A stretch of DNA of 64,000 bases, taken from assembly GCF_014197435.1 (NCBI RefSeq), contig NZ_JACIFP010000001.1, positions 1,798,001 to 1,862,000 of the forward strand, read 5' to 3'. A program made the position numbers and the translations under genes. The stretch comes from Gordonia humi. GTDB lineage: Bacteria > Actinomycetota > Actinomycetes > Mycobacteriales > Mycobacteriaceae. The notes below the pieces were generated by a model. That model was not told the DNA's origin. It worked only from the letters and a program-made list of their open reading frames with translations, and made no database searches. Each line of letters starts with the position of its first letter. Position 1 is the stretch's first letter. Shown here piece after piece: positions 25,682-34,365 of the stretch.

Positions 25682-26467
25682 TCAGGAGTACACGGTGACG
25701 CGCGCGGTGGCCGCGACCTGATCGGATGCCAGGACTGCTGCCGCGTCGATCGTGGCGGTGCTTTGTCCGGCGCGGATGATGGACGCCGTGTAGTGCGCAC
25801 CCGGCTCGGTGGCGAACGGGCGGAGGAAGCTGATCCGGATCGATCCGGTCGACAGCTCCGGCCGTCCGGCGTCGCGCAGCGCGCAGTGCGCGGCGACCTC
25901 CAGACACGCGGCGACCACCCCGCCGTTCGTCGCGCCGGAGTCGTTGATGAGTAGCTCGTCGCGTTCGGGAATGAGGACGCCGACCTGATCGGGACGTGTC
26001 GGGCGGCCGATCGCAAGCATGTCGCCGATCGTCGTGGCCGCCGGGCGGGCGTGGACGTCGAGGTAGACCAGTTCCGGTAGAGCACCTCGAACGAAGAACG
26101 ACCGGACGGTGCCCATACCCACGAGAGAACCGTCGACGACGAGATCGGTTCGGGCTAGGGCGCCGGTGTCGTCGTAGCCGATGAGCGTCGGGGTGACGTC
26201 TACGACGTCCCCGGGGCGGACGCGGTGCCGCACCAGATCGAGGGAGACCTCGGTCGTCACCGTCCACGAGCCGTCGACGCGCAGGTCGTGGTTGATCGCG
26301 CCGCCTGCGGCGTCGACGGTGGCCGCGAGCAGACCGAGGCAGGGACCGACACAGAGGTCGTCGTCGAAGCCGATCATCCGGGTCCGCATAACATGGGGAG
26401 TCGAGCCGTCGACACGCTCGGTGCCGAGTCGGATCTCGGTGCGTGCGTCGTATCTGCGTTCTTCCAC
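25682..26467 (-). CDS. Double hot-dog acyl-CoA thioesterase-like protein
   Basis: A 261-residue protein starting at a GTG at 26467 (GGGGA 8 bases upstream). The frame extends to 27082 but without similarity. It has two hot-dog repeats: an N-terminal one (LCVGPCLGLLAATVDAAGG) and a C-terminal PaaI-like one (LLINDSGATNGGVVAACLEVAA). The SGATNGG segment corresponds to the HGG-type catalytic region of PaaI proteins. It probably hydrolyses acyl-CoAs to relieve CoA trapping. It is a single gene, divergent from the tandem CoA-transferase gene. Confidence 0.82.
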   Translation of the reverse strand: MEERRYDARTEIRLGTERVDGSTPHVMRTRMIGFDDDLCVGPCLGLLAATVDAAGGAINHDLRVDGSWTVTTEVSLDLVRHRVRPGDVVDVTPTLIGYDDTGALARTDLVVDGSLVGMGTVRSFFVRGALPELVYLDVHARPAATTIGDMLAIGRPTRPDQVGVLIPERDELLINDSGATNGGVVAACLEVAAHCALRDAGRPELSTGSIRISFLRPFATEPGAHYTASIIRAGQSTATIDAAAVLASDQVAATARVTVYS

Positions 26468-26891
26468 GTTTTGTTCCCCAGTGGCATGGGATTGTTTCGT
26501 CACGGTTCGAGCCTGCCTGCTTCTCGGATGTGGATCGCCGGAACTCGGGACGCCCGGGGCTTCGGCCGATCGTGGGTGAGTGCCGTCGACGGCGGGAGTC
26601 GCGCGTGCACGTCTGAATGTTGGCGCGGAAGTGGATGGGGCGACGATCGGTCGAGCCCAGGTCGAGTTTACCCAAACGGTCGGGGCCGACCGCCGAAACC
26701 GAGGAAAATCGGTGCGAACCGCAGCAGCTGACCGTATGGTGAAAGAGCTTATCGCGGCTCTCGGGCCGGACGACGCCCGTTTCGTCGTCATTATCGTCAC
26801 GGGGCAATGTCCCCGCTCATCTAGCACCTCACGCGCGCACCCGTCTTCGTTGGGTGCGCCGTACCTATCCCGCACGACAGGAGCGGCACCC
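26468..26891. other. 424-bp divergent intergenic region, no gene seen
   Basis: Between the thioesterase (minus) and tandem CoA-transferase (plus) starts. Open frames run through both ways, but there is no sequence similarity or ribosome-binding site ahead of 26892 other than CAGGAG just before that ATG. I noticed no TGTCAGA copy and no strong palindrome here. Confidence 0.5.
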
Positions 26892-29129
26892 ATGAAACAA
26901 CTGTCTTCGGATCCGGCTCCGACCCCCCTCGACGGGGTGCGTGTCCTCGAGTCGTCGTCGTCACAGGCGTGCCGCCTCGCCGGCATGCTGTTGGCCGACC
27001 TCGGCGCCGACGTCGTCCGCACGGTCGGATCGTCCGAGCGCGACCTCGCTGACCCGCAGACGCTCGGCTGGGACCGCGGCAAGCGGTTCGCCGGTGTCGG
27101 TTCGTCCGCCGAGGCGGCTCGACTCGCCGAGTCCGCGCATGTGGTGCTCGACGACGGGACCGGTCTGTATTCGGCGGCGGCGGGAACGGCGAATCCGCGT
27201 CTCGTGCGAGTTCAGCTTCCCCCGTACGGGGTGGTCGGTCGGGAGAGCGACCTTCCCGCAGATCCTCTGCTGCTGTCGGCGCTGAGCGGATTCGCCTCGG
27301 TTCACCCATCGTACGATCCCGGTACCCCAATCGCATCGGTGGTCTCGGTGCTGGCCGGCATCCACGGCGCGTTCGGCGCCGTCGCGGCGGTGGCGGGGCT
27401 GATCGAGGCGACCGAGACCGGACGGGGACGGACCCTGGTCACGACCGGACTGGATGCCGGTGCCGCGGCGCTCAGCACCCTGGTAATGACCGGGATCGAC
27501 GTGGATGTGGTCCTCTCCCCGGGTGGACGACCCGACAGCCGCCCCAGCTTCCGCGTCTACCGGTGCGCCGACGGCGAGTACCTCCATCTCGCGGCCTTGA
27601 CCGCCGAGTTCTTCCTTCCTGCGCTGGACGTGCTCGGGCGGGTCGACGTGATGGTCATGCCCGGGGTGGACGGGGAGTTCATGAACGTCAATCGACCGGA
27701 GATCGCTGCGACGGTTTCCCCGGAGCTTGAGCGGACCTTCGCGACGCGGCCCCGCGACGAGTGGGTCGCCGCGCTGACCGCGGCGGGCGTGCCGTGCGCG
27801 CCCGTGCAGTCGCGCGTCGAGTGGACGATGAGCGACTTCGTCGCGTCCGCAGCGCCGCCGGTGACCCGCGAGCATCCCGACCTGGGTGAGGTGGTGCAGC
27901 CGGGAACACCGTTCTGGTTCACCGATGCGACGGTGCGCCCGGGAGCCCTGCCGACTCGTAGCCGGTTCCTGCGCGCGACAGATGTGTGGCGCGACCCGGC
28001 GCCGGTGCCGGCATCCGAGCGCGGTACCTCCGAGCCTCGGCGACTCCCGCTCGACGGACTGCGTGTGCTCGACGCGAGCACGTTCCTCGCCGGGCCGACG
28101 GTCGGCGCGCTCATGTCCGATCTCGGTGCGTCGGTGGCCAAGGTCGAGTCGCCGTCTGGCGACCCGTACGCCGTCTACGCGCCGTCGTACGCGTCGGTCA
28201 ACTACGGGAAGACGATCGGTGCGCTCGATCAGCGCACACCCGCTGGTCGGGCGTCGATGGTGGAGCTCCTGACCGACGCAGACGTCCTGATCGACAATCT
28301 CCGCCCGTCGGTCGCCCGCCGTCTCGGGCTGGACCGGGAGAGCGTTGCAGCGGTGAACGACCGGCTGATCAAGGTCTCCGTGTCCGGATACGGTCCGGAC
28401 GGCCCGCATGCCGAGACCCCCGCGTTCGATCCCGTCCTGCAGAGCCTGTCGGGTATGGCACGGGCACAAGGCGGATCCGGTGAGCCGGTCACCGCGGTGG
28501 CCCCGATCCTGGACGTCTGCACGGGTGCGCTGGCCGCGGCCGCGGCATTGGCCGCCGTCTTCTCCACGACGACTCGGCGGCGCGGTGAGCACACCGGCTC
28601 GTCGCTCGCCGCAGCGGCGTCGTATGTTCAGCTGGCCGAACTGACCGTCTTCCCCGGCTGTCCGGCCCCGGAGGACGGCGACCGCGACTACCGCGGACCC
28701 CAGCCGTGGCGCCGCTATCATCGCGCATCGGACGGATGGATAGCCGTCGCAGCGCAGACCCCGGATCAGGTGTCGGCGTTGGCGTCGGCGACCGCGGCGG
28801 TGAGCCTCACTCACGACGGCGTGGCGGTGGCGGTCGCGCAGCAGCCGGTCGAGCAGTGGATCGGGGAATTGTCGCGGGCAGGCGTTCCGGTGTGCCGGGT
28901 GACGCCTGCCGGCGGACTCCTGGAGGATCCGCTGCTGATCGCGAACGGTTTCTCGCACGTCGTCCGCATACCCGACCTGGGCCGCTTCCGGCTGGCTCGC
29001 GGATACTTCACCGACCTCGGCGTCGACTCCGCAGACCGGACTGCGCGCGTGTGGCGGCTGGCCGCCGAGGCGTTCGACGCCGCGGGTACGCGGCATCCCG
29101 GATACGGCGTGATCGCCGAAGCCGAGTAG
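26892..29129 (+). CDS. Tandem (fused) CaiB/BaiF CoA-transferase
   Basis: A 745-residue protein made of two family III CoA-transferase domains, about 1-375 (LDGVRVLESSSSQACRLAG) and 380-745 (LDGLRVLDASTFLAGPTVG). ATG at 26892 follows AGGAG by 8 bases. The second domain keeps the Asp expected for catalysis in APILDVCTG (Asp 541). The matching place in the first domain reads SVVSVLAGI, with Ala at about 155, so that half probably does not form the acyl-anhydride. Normal enzymes are interlocked homodimers; a fused one-active-half version would be a built-in heterodimer. No enoyl-hydratase or other domain is attached. It stands alone, ending in a short hairpin shared with the convergent hydratase gene. 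Confidence 0.9.
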   Translation: MKQLSSDPAPTPLDGVRVLESSSSQACRLAGMLLADLGADVVRTVGSSERDLADPQTLGWDRGKRFAGVGSSAEAARLAESAHVVLDDGTGLYSAAAGTANPRLVRVQLPPYGVVGRESDLPADPLLLSALSGFASVHPSYDPGTPIASVVSVLAGIHGAFGAVAAVAGLIEATETGRGRTLVTTGLDAGAAALSTLVMTGIDVDVVLSPGGRPDSRPSFRVYRCADGEYLHLAALTAEFFLPALDVLGRVDVMVMPGVDGEFMNVNRPEIAATVSPELERTFATRPRDEWVAALTAAGVPCAPVQSRVEWTMSDFVASAAPPVTREHPDLGEVVQPGTPFWFTDATVRPGALPTRSRFLRATDVWRDPAPVPASERGTSEPRRLPLDGLRVLDASTFLAGPTVGALMSDLGASVAKVESPSGDPYAVYAPSYASVNYGKTIGALDQRTPAGRASMVELLTDADVLIDNLRPSVARRLGLDRESVAAVNDRLIKVSVSGYGPDGPHAETPAFDPVLQSLSGMARAQGGSGEPVTAVAPILDVCTGALAAAAALAAVFSTTTRRRGEHTGSSLAAAASYVQLAELTVFPGCPAPEDGDRDYRGPQPWRRYHRASDGWIAVAAQTPDQVSALASATAAVSLTHDGVAVAVAQQPVEQWIGELSRAGVPVCRVTPAGGLLEDPLLIANGFSHVVRIPDLGRFRLARGYFTDLGVDSADRTARVWRLAAEAFDAAGTRHPGYGVIAEAE

Positions 29130-29143
29130 CGCTGGGGCGCTAC
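29126..29143. terminator. Short hairpin containing both stop codons of convergent genes
   Basis: A 7-bp stem (GTAGCGC / GCGCTAC) with a 4-base loop spans the TAG of the CoA-transferase gene and the TAG of the oppositely oriented enoyl-CoA hydratase gene. Weak but symmetric, and possibly the only terminator for both. Confidence 0.45.
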
Positions 29144-29913
29144 CGTTCGCGATTCTGCGCGCGACCGTGCTCGATCACCGCTGCGCCGGCCTCGGCGACG
29201 GCCTCCATCGCGGCCGACCACTGTGCATTCGTCGCACGCTCGCGGGCCACGCCGTCGGCGATCGCGTCGGCGGACATGCCGTCGTAGAGCGACCAGACCG
29301 CGCGGAGCGTACGCGACTCGGCGGCGGCGAACGTCGTCGCGATCTGGATGCCTCTGGTCAGGAGTTCAGCGGACTCGACGACCTCGTTGACCAGTCCCCA
29401 GGCCAGCGCGGTCGGCGCGTCGATGTACTGACCGGTGGCACTGAGCTGACGGGCTCGGCGGATGCCGACGGTGTCGGCGAGGCGCGCCGTCAGCCCGCCG
29501 CCGGGAACGATACCGACGCGCGAGTGCGTGTCGGCGAACCGCGCTGTCGGCGAGGCGATCAGGAAGTCGCAGGCGAGGGCGAGTTCGAATCCGCCGGTGA
29601 CCGCCGGACCGTCGACGAGTCCGATGACCGGCGTCGTGCAGGCGGCCACCCGATCGATGCAGTTCTCGGTCCGGTCGTCGCCGGTGAACCCGGTGGCGGC
29701 GAGCTCCTTCAGATCGACCCCGGCACAGAACGCTCCTCCGGCACCGGCGAGCAGGATGACGGAGATCTCGGGATCGTCGTCTGCCTCGATGATCCGGTCC
29801 CTGAGCTGTCGGTCGAGCTCTCGGGACAGCGCGTTGCGCGCGTCCGGGCGGTTGAGGGTGATCGTGGCGGTCGCGTCGGTGCGGTCGACGAGAACGAGGT
29901 CGGTGGGGGTCAT
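29140..29913 (-). CDS. Enoyl-CoA hydratase/isomerase (crotonase family)
   Basis: A 257-residue crotonase. Oxyanion-hole segments GGAFCAGVDL and DGPAVTGGFEL are present, with SRVGIVPGGGLTARL where catalytic Glu residues of hydratases would lie. Its ATG overlaps the GntR gene stop by 4 bases (ATGA), making it the last gene of the operon ACAD/ACAD/GntR/hydratase. It probably hydrates the product of the upstream ACAD pair. Confidence 0.92.
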   Translation of the reverse strand: MTPTDLVLVDRTDATATITLNRPDARNALSRELDRQLRDRIIEADDDPEISVILLAGAGGAFCAGVDLKELAATGFTGDDRTENCIDRVAACTTPVIGLVDGPAVTGGFELALACDFLIASPTARFADTHSRVGIVPGGGLTARLADTVGIRRARQLSATGQYIDAPTALAWGLVNEVVESAELLTRGIQIATTFAAAESRTLRAVWSLYDGMSADAIADGVARERATNAQWSAAMEAVAEAGAAVIEHGRAQNRER

Positions 29914-30611
29914 TGCACTCCTGTCGAGTCGTGGCGTGTGCTGGTCACCGACTGGCGTCGGCGAAGTCCTCGGATCCGTCGCCGTACCGTCCGAACAGCG
30001 GCGAGCGCGTCACCGGCAGCCAGCGCGTCCACCAGGTCGACGCTGTGCTGATGAATCCAGCGCTGTTCGCTCTGCGACGGCCGTATCCCATGGGTCCGGC
30101 TGAGGTTGTTGCCGATGTCGACGAACAGTGCGAGCACGGGATTGTCGGTGAGACGGGCGAGTTCGGTGTACACCGTCGACGGTGCGAATCGCAGATCATC
30201 GACCTCGGCCTCGGCGGTGAGAGTGTCGCGAAGACCGTCGAGATCGGCCCGACTGATCGTCGCAGCCACCTGTTCGACCGCGGCGATCTCGAGCAGCTCC
30301 ATCGTCTGAAACAGGTCGTCTGCGGTGAATCCGCTGTACTCGAGGTACAACGACGCCTGGTCGAGGACGGTGGACAGGTCCGGTGCGGTGACCACCAGCC
30401 CGCCTCCCGGACCGCGGCGCGGCGTCGCCACGTGGCGGCTCTCCAAGATCCGGAAGGCCTCCCGGACGACTGATCGGCTCGCGCCGAAGCGGTCCATGAT
30501 CGCCGACTCGGAGCCTACCGAAGTGCCGACGCGCCAGCCGTCGGCGACCACTTCGTTTTCGATCTGCCGCGCTATGTCGGCGGCCATGGTCCGAGCGGAG
30601 CCCGCGGTCAC
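29910..30611 (-). CDS. GntR-family regulator, FadR (FCD) subfamily
   Basis: A 233-residue regulator: winged HTH (residues about 10-75, with GSESAIMDRFGASRSVVREA and ILESRHVATPRRGPGGG) and an all-helical FCD ligand domain with regularly placed acidic and His residues (ELLEIAAVEQVAATI, NLSRTHG). The GTG start overlaps the preceding ACAD stop and its own stop overlaps the hydratase start, so it is an internal operon gene. FCD regulators usually bind organic acids or acyl-CoAs; autoregulation of this operon from upstream of 32961 is likely. Confidence 0.92.
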   Translation of the reverse strand: MTAGSARTMAADIARQIENEVVADGWRVGTSVGSESAIMDRFGASRSVVREAFRILESRHVATPRRGPGGGLVVTAPDLSTVLDQASLYLEYSGFTADDLFQTMELLEIAAVEQVAATISRADLDGLRDTLTAEAEVDDLRFAPSTVYTELARLTDNPVLALFVDIGNNLSRTHGIRPSQSEQRWIHQHSVDLVDALAAGDALAAVRTVRRRIRGLRRRQSVTSTRHDSTGVQ

Positions 30612-31783
30612 CGGGACGACTCCGCGTGGGGTGCCGCGATGTCGATGAAACCGGCCAGCGCCCGACGATGGGTCTGCGAGTCACCGAGCAGGACGGAGTC
30701 GGCGAACGCGCGTTTGAGGTACAGGTGCAGCGGATGCTCCCAGGCGAAACCGACGCCGCCGTGGATCTGGATCGCGGATTCGACGAGGTGCAATGCGGTC
30801 TCGCTGCAGTGCGCCTGGGCGAGGGCGGTCGCGGCGTCGTCGCTGCCGGACGCCCGCGTCGACGCAGCGTACACGGCGGCCGCCCGCGCGTGATTCACGT
30901 CGATCCAGAGTTGGGCGGTCCGGTGCCGCAACGCCTGGTTCGACCCGATCGGCTGACCGAACTGGTACCGGGCCTTCAGGTAGTCGACGCTGGTGTCCAG
31001 CGCCCACTCGCATAGGCCGACTTGTTCGGCGGCCAACAGTGCCGCCGCCGTCTCCAGGGACGACCGGAGGATGCGTGACGCGTCGTCGCCGTGCGCGAGG
31101 ATCTCGCCGTACACGGCGTCGAACCGCATGTCCGAGGTCGGGCGCGTCAGGTCGATGGAGGTCCGTCGACGGACCGTGACCCCGTCGGTGTCGGCGGCGA
31201 CGAGGATCAGTGCGGTCCGGCCGTCGTGATCCGCCGGAACGAGGATCGTCCCGGCGTCGGCGGCGCCGAGGACGTGGGTCACGGTTCCGGATACGCGCAC
31301 CCGGCCATCGGACGTCGAGGTCGTGGCGGCCGTGGGGGTGCACGGGTCGCGCGGCGCCTGCGTCGCCGGGACGGCGAGGACGCCGATTCCGCCGTCGAGG
31401 AGGGTGTCGAGTGCTGCGCGCGCGGCCGGTACGCCCGCGGACGGGAGAACTGCGGCCTCGATGAGCGCGGTGGTGGCAAGGACTGCGCTGGACAGGTACG
31501 GCACTGGTGCCGCCGCACGACCGAGCTCGGTGAGAACCGCGGCGGCCTCGCGGGTCGACGCGCCCGCGCCGCCCCACTCCTCCGGGACGAGGAGTGCGGT
31601 CAGCCCGAGGTCGCGGCCGAGTCGGCGCCACAGGGCGTCGTTGTAGTCGCGGTCGCCCGCGACGAACGTGAGGAGGTCCTGCGACGAGCACTCGGCCGTG
31701 AGAAGTCGACGGACGGTCGACCGGACATCCGTCGTCACCGGGTCGTCGATCATCGGCACCGTCGCCGGGGCGGTCGTCGTCAT
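30608..31783 (-). CDS. Acyl-CoA dehydrogenase, small subunit of an ACAD pair
   Basis: A 391-residue ACAD with start ATG at 31783 overlapping the upstream ACAD stop (ATGA). The N-terminal half is divergent; the C-terminal half has ARYQFGQPIGSNQALRH and QIHGGVGFAWEHPLHLYLKR. It lacks the FSEPxAGSD and GTSEI segments, which its partner has. This complementary loss is typical of alpha2beta2 steroid-type ACADs such as ChsE1-ChsE2. It is predicted to form a heterotetramer with the 31780..32961 product. Confidence 0.9.
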   Translation of the reverse strand: MTTTAPATVPMIDDPVTTDVRSTVRRLLTAECSSQDLLTFVAGDRDYNDALWRRLGRDLGLTALLVPEEWGGAGASTREAAAVLTELGRAAAPVPYLSSAVLATTALIEAAVLPSAGVPAARAALDTLLDGGIGVLAVPATQAPRDPCTPTAATTSTSDGRVRVSGTVTHVLGAADAGTILVPADHDGRTALILVAADTDGVTVRRRTSIDLTRPTSDMRFDAVYGEILAHGDDASRILRSSLETAAALLAAEQVGLCEWALDTSVDYLKARYQFGQPIGSNQALRHRTAQLWIDVNHARAAAVYAASTRASGSDDAATALAQAHCSETALHLVESAIQIHGGVGFAWEHPLHLYLKRAFADSVLLGDSQTHRRALAGFIDIAAPHAESSR

Positions 31784-32961
31784 CGGGGGATCTCCTGCCA
31801 CGGGGTGTTCGGGTCGAGTCGGTGTTCGCGGGGGAGGCCGAGGACTCGATCGGCGATCTGGCCGAGGAGGATCTCGGAGGTTCCGCCTTCGATGGTATTG
31901 GCTCGCGCTCGGAGGTAGTGGAACGTCTCCGGTCGGACGTCGGTGTCGATCTCGGTCGACCAGTCGTCGTAGTCGAGAGCTGCAGACGGATCCATCCGCG
32001 CGAGCAGGCGGGTGACGAGTTGGTTGTTGACGGCCGCCGTCACCTTGGCGCCTGCGCTCTCGGCTCCCGGCTGACCGTACTGCTCCGACTGGCGGACTCG
32101 TTCGCTGCTCAGCCGGGCGACCTCCACTCGCATCCACGCGTCCACCAACTGGACGAACCCGTCCTGGGTGCGAAGGTCGGGTCGCTGACGCCACAGACTC
32201 GTCAGGCGACCCATGTGTCCGGTCTCGCGCTTCGGTGCGGCGTCCCCCATCGCCGAACGCTCGTTCATCAGCGTGGTGCGCGCGGTCGCCCACCCCTCGC
32301 CGGGGGCGCTGATGCGATAGGAGTCGGGGATTCGGACGTCGTCGAGGAACACCTCGTTGAAGTCGGCCCGGCCGGTGGCTTGGCGCAACGGCCTCGGATC
32401 CACTCCGGGTGTCGTCATGTCGAGGAGGAAGTAGGTCATTCCGCTGTGCTTCGGCGCCGTCGGGTCGGTGCGCGCGAGGAGCAGGGCCCATCGTGACAGG
32501 TGAGCGAGGCTGCTCCAGATCTTCTGCCCGTTCAGCACCCAGTCGTCGCCGTCGCGCACGGCGCGGGTCGCCAGGCCGGCGAGGTCCGATCCGGCGCCGG
32601 GCTCGGAGAACAACTGGCACCACACCTCCTCGCCGGTCCACAGCGGTCGGAGCAGCCGGTGCTGAACGTCGGTGGATGCGTGGGCCAGGATCGTCGGGGC
32701 CGCCATGCCGAGCCCGATCGGGTTACGAGAATTGTCGCCCTGTGCCGCTCCCGCGGCGACGAGCGCGGCCTCGAGGGGCGCCTGATCTCGGTGGTCCGCG
32801 TCGAGGCCGCCCAGCCCGACCGGGGCGTGCACCCAGGCCAGCCCGGCATCGAAGCGGCGCCCCAGGAACTCGGTGGTCGTCATGGTCGCCGGATCGTTGT
32901 CGGCGAGAAATCGGTCCAGCGACTCGCTCAGGAGCGGGGATCCGACGCTGGTCGTCGTCAT
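31780..32961 (-). CDS. Acyl-CoA dehydrogenase, large subunit of an ACAD pair
   Basis: A 393-residue ACAD with FSEPGAGSDLAG, NGQKIWSSLAHLSRW and the C-terminal ANTIEGGTSEILLGQIADR. It carries the flavin-contact segments missing from the next gene's product. It is first in the operon with the ACAD partner, a GntR regulator and an enoyl-CoA hydratase, all overlapping by 4 bases. The substrate is probably a bulky acyl-CoA by analogy with paired FadE enzymes. The promoter would be in 32962-33077, which contains an inverted repeat. Confidence 0.92.
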   Translation of the reverse strand: MTTTSVGSPLLSESLDRFLADNDPATMTTTEFLGRRFDAGLAWVHAPVGLGGLDADHRDQAPLEAALVAAGAAQGDNSRNPIGLGMAAPTILAHASTDVQHRLLRPLWTGEEVWCQLFSEPGAGSDLAGLATRAVRDGDDWVLNGQKIWSSLAHLSRWALLLARTDPTAPKHSGMTYFLLDMTTPGVDPRPLRQATGRADFNEVFLDDVRIPDSYRISAPGEGWATARTTLMNERSAMGDAAPKRETGHMGRLTSLWRQRPDLRTQDGFVQLVDAWMRVEVARLSSERVRQSEQYGQPGAESAGAKVTAAVNNQLVTRLLARMDPSAALDYDDWSTEIDTDVRPETFHYLRARANTIEGGTSEILLGQIADRVLGLPREHRLDPNTPWQEIPR

Positions 32962-32995
32962 GTTTTCACCTCTGCAGTCAATTACGTATGCGATT

Positions 32996-33014
32996 TATGC
33001 TAAAAGTTAGCGTA
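32996..33014. promoter_or_regulatory. Inverted repeat TATGCTAA-AAG-TTAGCGTA between divergent genes
   Basis: Eight-base arms with one mismatch around a 3-base centre, in the 116-bp gap between the ACAD/GntR operon (minus) and the luciferase-like gene (plus). The size fits a GntR/FadR-type site, and a gntR gene lies in the adjoining operon. The half-site TACGCTAA also occurs at 42004-42011. Confidence 0.5.
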
Positions 33015-33077
33015 TTACAGTGAGGTGCAGGTGTTCAACTGCCTAAATACGCCTTCTTAATTGGAGTGGAGGTCGAT

Positions 33078-34145
33078 GTGAATTCAAGACGGAGCGACAC
33101 GCTCGACGTGACGGTGGATCCCGGGATCGGTCCGATCGGGGAACTGTCGGCCGCGATCGAGGAGCACGGATTCGGGGGCCTCTTCCTCGGCGAGACCTGT
33201 CACGACCCCCTGATGATGCTGGCGGCCGCCAGTTCGTCGGCGCCGACGATCGACCTGGGGACCAGTGTCTTCGTCGCGTTCGGACGCAGTCCGATGGTGA
33301 CGGCGATCGCCGCGAACGATCTGCAGACGTTGACCGGTGGACGAGTCGTTCTGGGGGTCGGCAGCCAGGTGAAACCGCACATCACACGACGGTTCTCGAT
33401 GCCGTGGTCGAGCCCGGCCGACCGGATGCGCGAGTACGTATCGGCGATGCGGGCGATCTGGCGGAGTTGGGCCACGTCGGAGCCGTTGGACTTCGCCGGG
33501 GAGTTCTACACCCATACGCTGATGACCCCGATGTTCGATCCGGGACCCAACGCGTTTGGCAATCCGCCGGTGATTGTCGCCGGGGTGGGGCCGCGGATGG
33601 CGCGGGTGGCCGGGGAGATCGCCGACGGTCTGCTCGTGCACTCGTTCGTCACGCAGGAGTATCTGCGTACCGTGCTCGTGCCTGCAGTGGACGAGGGCCT
33701 CGCGGCAGCGGGACGGTCGCGAGCCGACTTCACCGTGATGACGACGCCGATGATCGCGACCGGCACGTCCGACGCGCAGATCGCCGAGGCGAGAGAGTTC
33801 GTGCGGGGACAGATCGCGTTCTACGGTTCGACGCCCGCGTACCGCGGCGCCCTGGACATCCACGGATGGTCCGGGCTCCACGAGCGACTGCACGCCCTGT
33901 CCAGACAGGGCGCGTGGGAACAGATGCGGGCGAATGTGCCGGACGAGGTCGTCGACGAGTTCGCACTGACGGTTCCGGTGGACCAGGCGGCTGCCGCCCT
34001 CGACGAGCGGTGGAGCTGGGTCGCCGACCGGATCTCGGTCACAGCGACGACGTCCCAGGCCCTGGCGGCCTGGGAGTCGGCGCCGAAACGACTTCCGTCC
34101 CGTCAGACGTCCTCGGGGAGCGGATCTACTCGTCGACGATCTTGA
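33078..34145 (+). CDS. Luciferase-like (LLM) flavin- or F420-dependent oxidoreductase
   Basis: A 355-residue TIM-barrel LLM protein. Of two in-frame GTGs, 33078 is preferred (GGAGG 5 bases upstream; the GTG at 33066 overlaps the Shine-Dalgarno). Typical segments are GFGGLFLGETCHDPL, GRVVLGVGSQVKPH, and PVIVAGVGPRMARVAGEIADG. It resembles the F420-dependent LLM group common in mycobacteria and rhodococci. The role is unassigned: hydride transfer to an acyl-CoA or ring, or monooxygenation. It overlaps the convergent ferredoxin gene by 20 bases. Confidence 0.88.
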   Translation: MNSRRSDTLDVTVDPGIGPIGELSAAIEEHGFGGLFLGETCHDPLMMLAAASSSAPTIDLGTSVFVAFGRSPMVTAIAANDLQTLTGGRVVLGVGSQVKPHITRRFSMPWSSPADRMREYVSAMRAIWRSWATSEPLDFAGEFYTHTLMTPMFDPGPNAFGNPPVIVAGVGPRMARVAGEIADGLLVHSFVTQEYLRTVLVPAVDEGLAAAGRSRADFTVMTTPMIATGTSDAQIAEAREFVRGQIAFYGSTPAYRGALDIHGWSGLHERLHALSRQGAWEQMRANVPDEVVDEFALTVPVDQAAAALDERWSWVADRISVTATTSQALAAWESAPKRLPSRQTSSGSGSTRRRS

Positions 34146-34320
34146 TCGCGCTCATCGGGCACCGGAGCGCGCCGTCGCGTGCGGCGCTCTCCAGGCCCCG
34201 TGGGACGACGAAGTCGGCGGGTGCCGCGAACCCGTCGTCGTCGAGTTCGTAGACGTCAGTGGCGTGGAGGGCGCACAGACCGTGGCCCTCGCAGTTGTCG
34301 GGACTGATGGTGACGCGCAT
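34126..34320 (-). CDS. [3Fe-4S]-type ferredoxin
   Basis: A 64-residue ferredoxin with CEGHGLC near the N-terminus (His in the second ligand place, as in [3Fe-4S] or exchange-type clusters) and RCPMSAI at the C-terminus. This type normally feeds cytochromes P450 in actinobacteria. No P450 is in the window. It follows the acyl-CoA synthetase gene by 45 bases and may donate electrons to the ACAD-linked steps, to the Rieske oxygenase at 44 kb, or to an enzyme elsewhere. Confidence 0.92.
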   Translation of the reverse strand: MRVTISPDNCEGHGLCALHATDVYELDDDGFAAPADFVVPRGLESAARDGALRCPMSAIKIVDE

Positions 34321-34365
34321 CGGGCGACTCTCCTCGGGTAGAACGGATTTCTCGGTGCCGCATCG

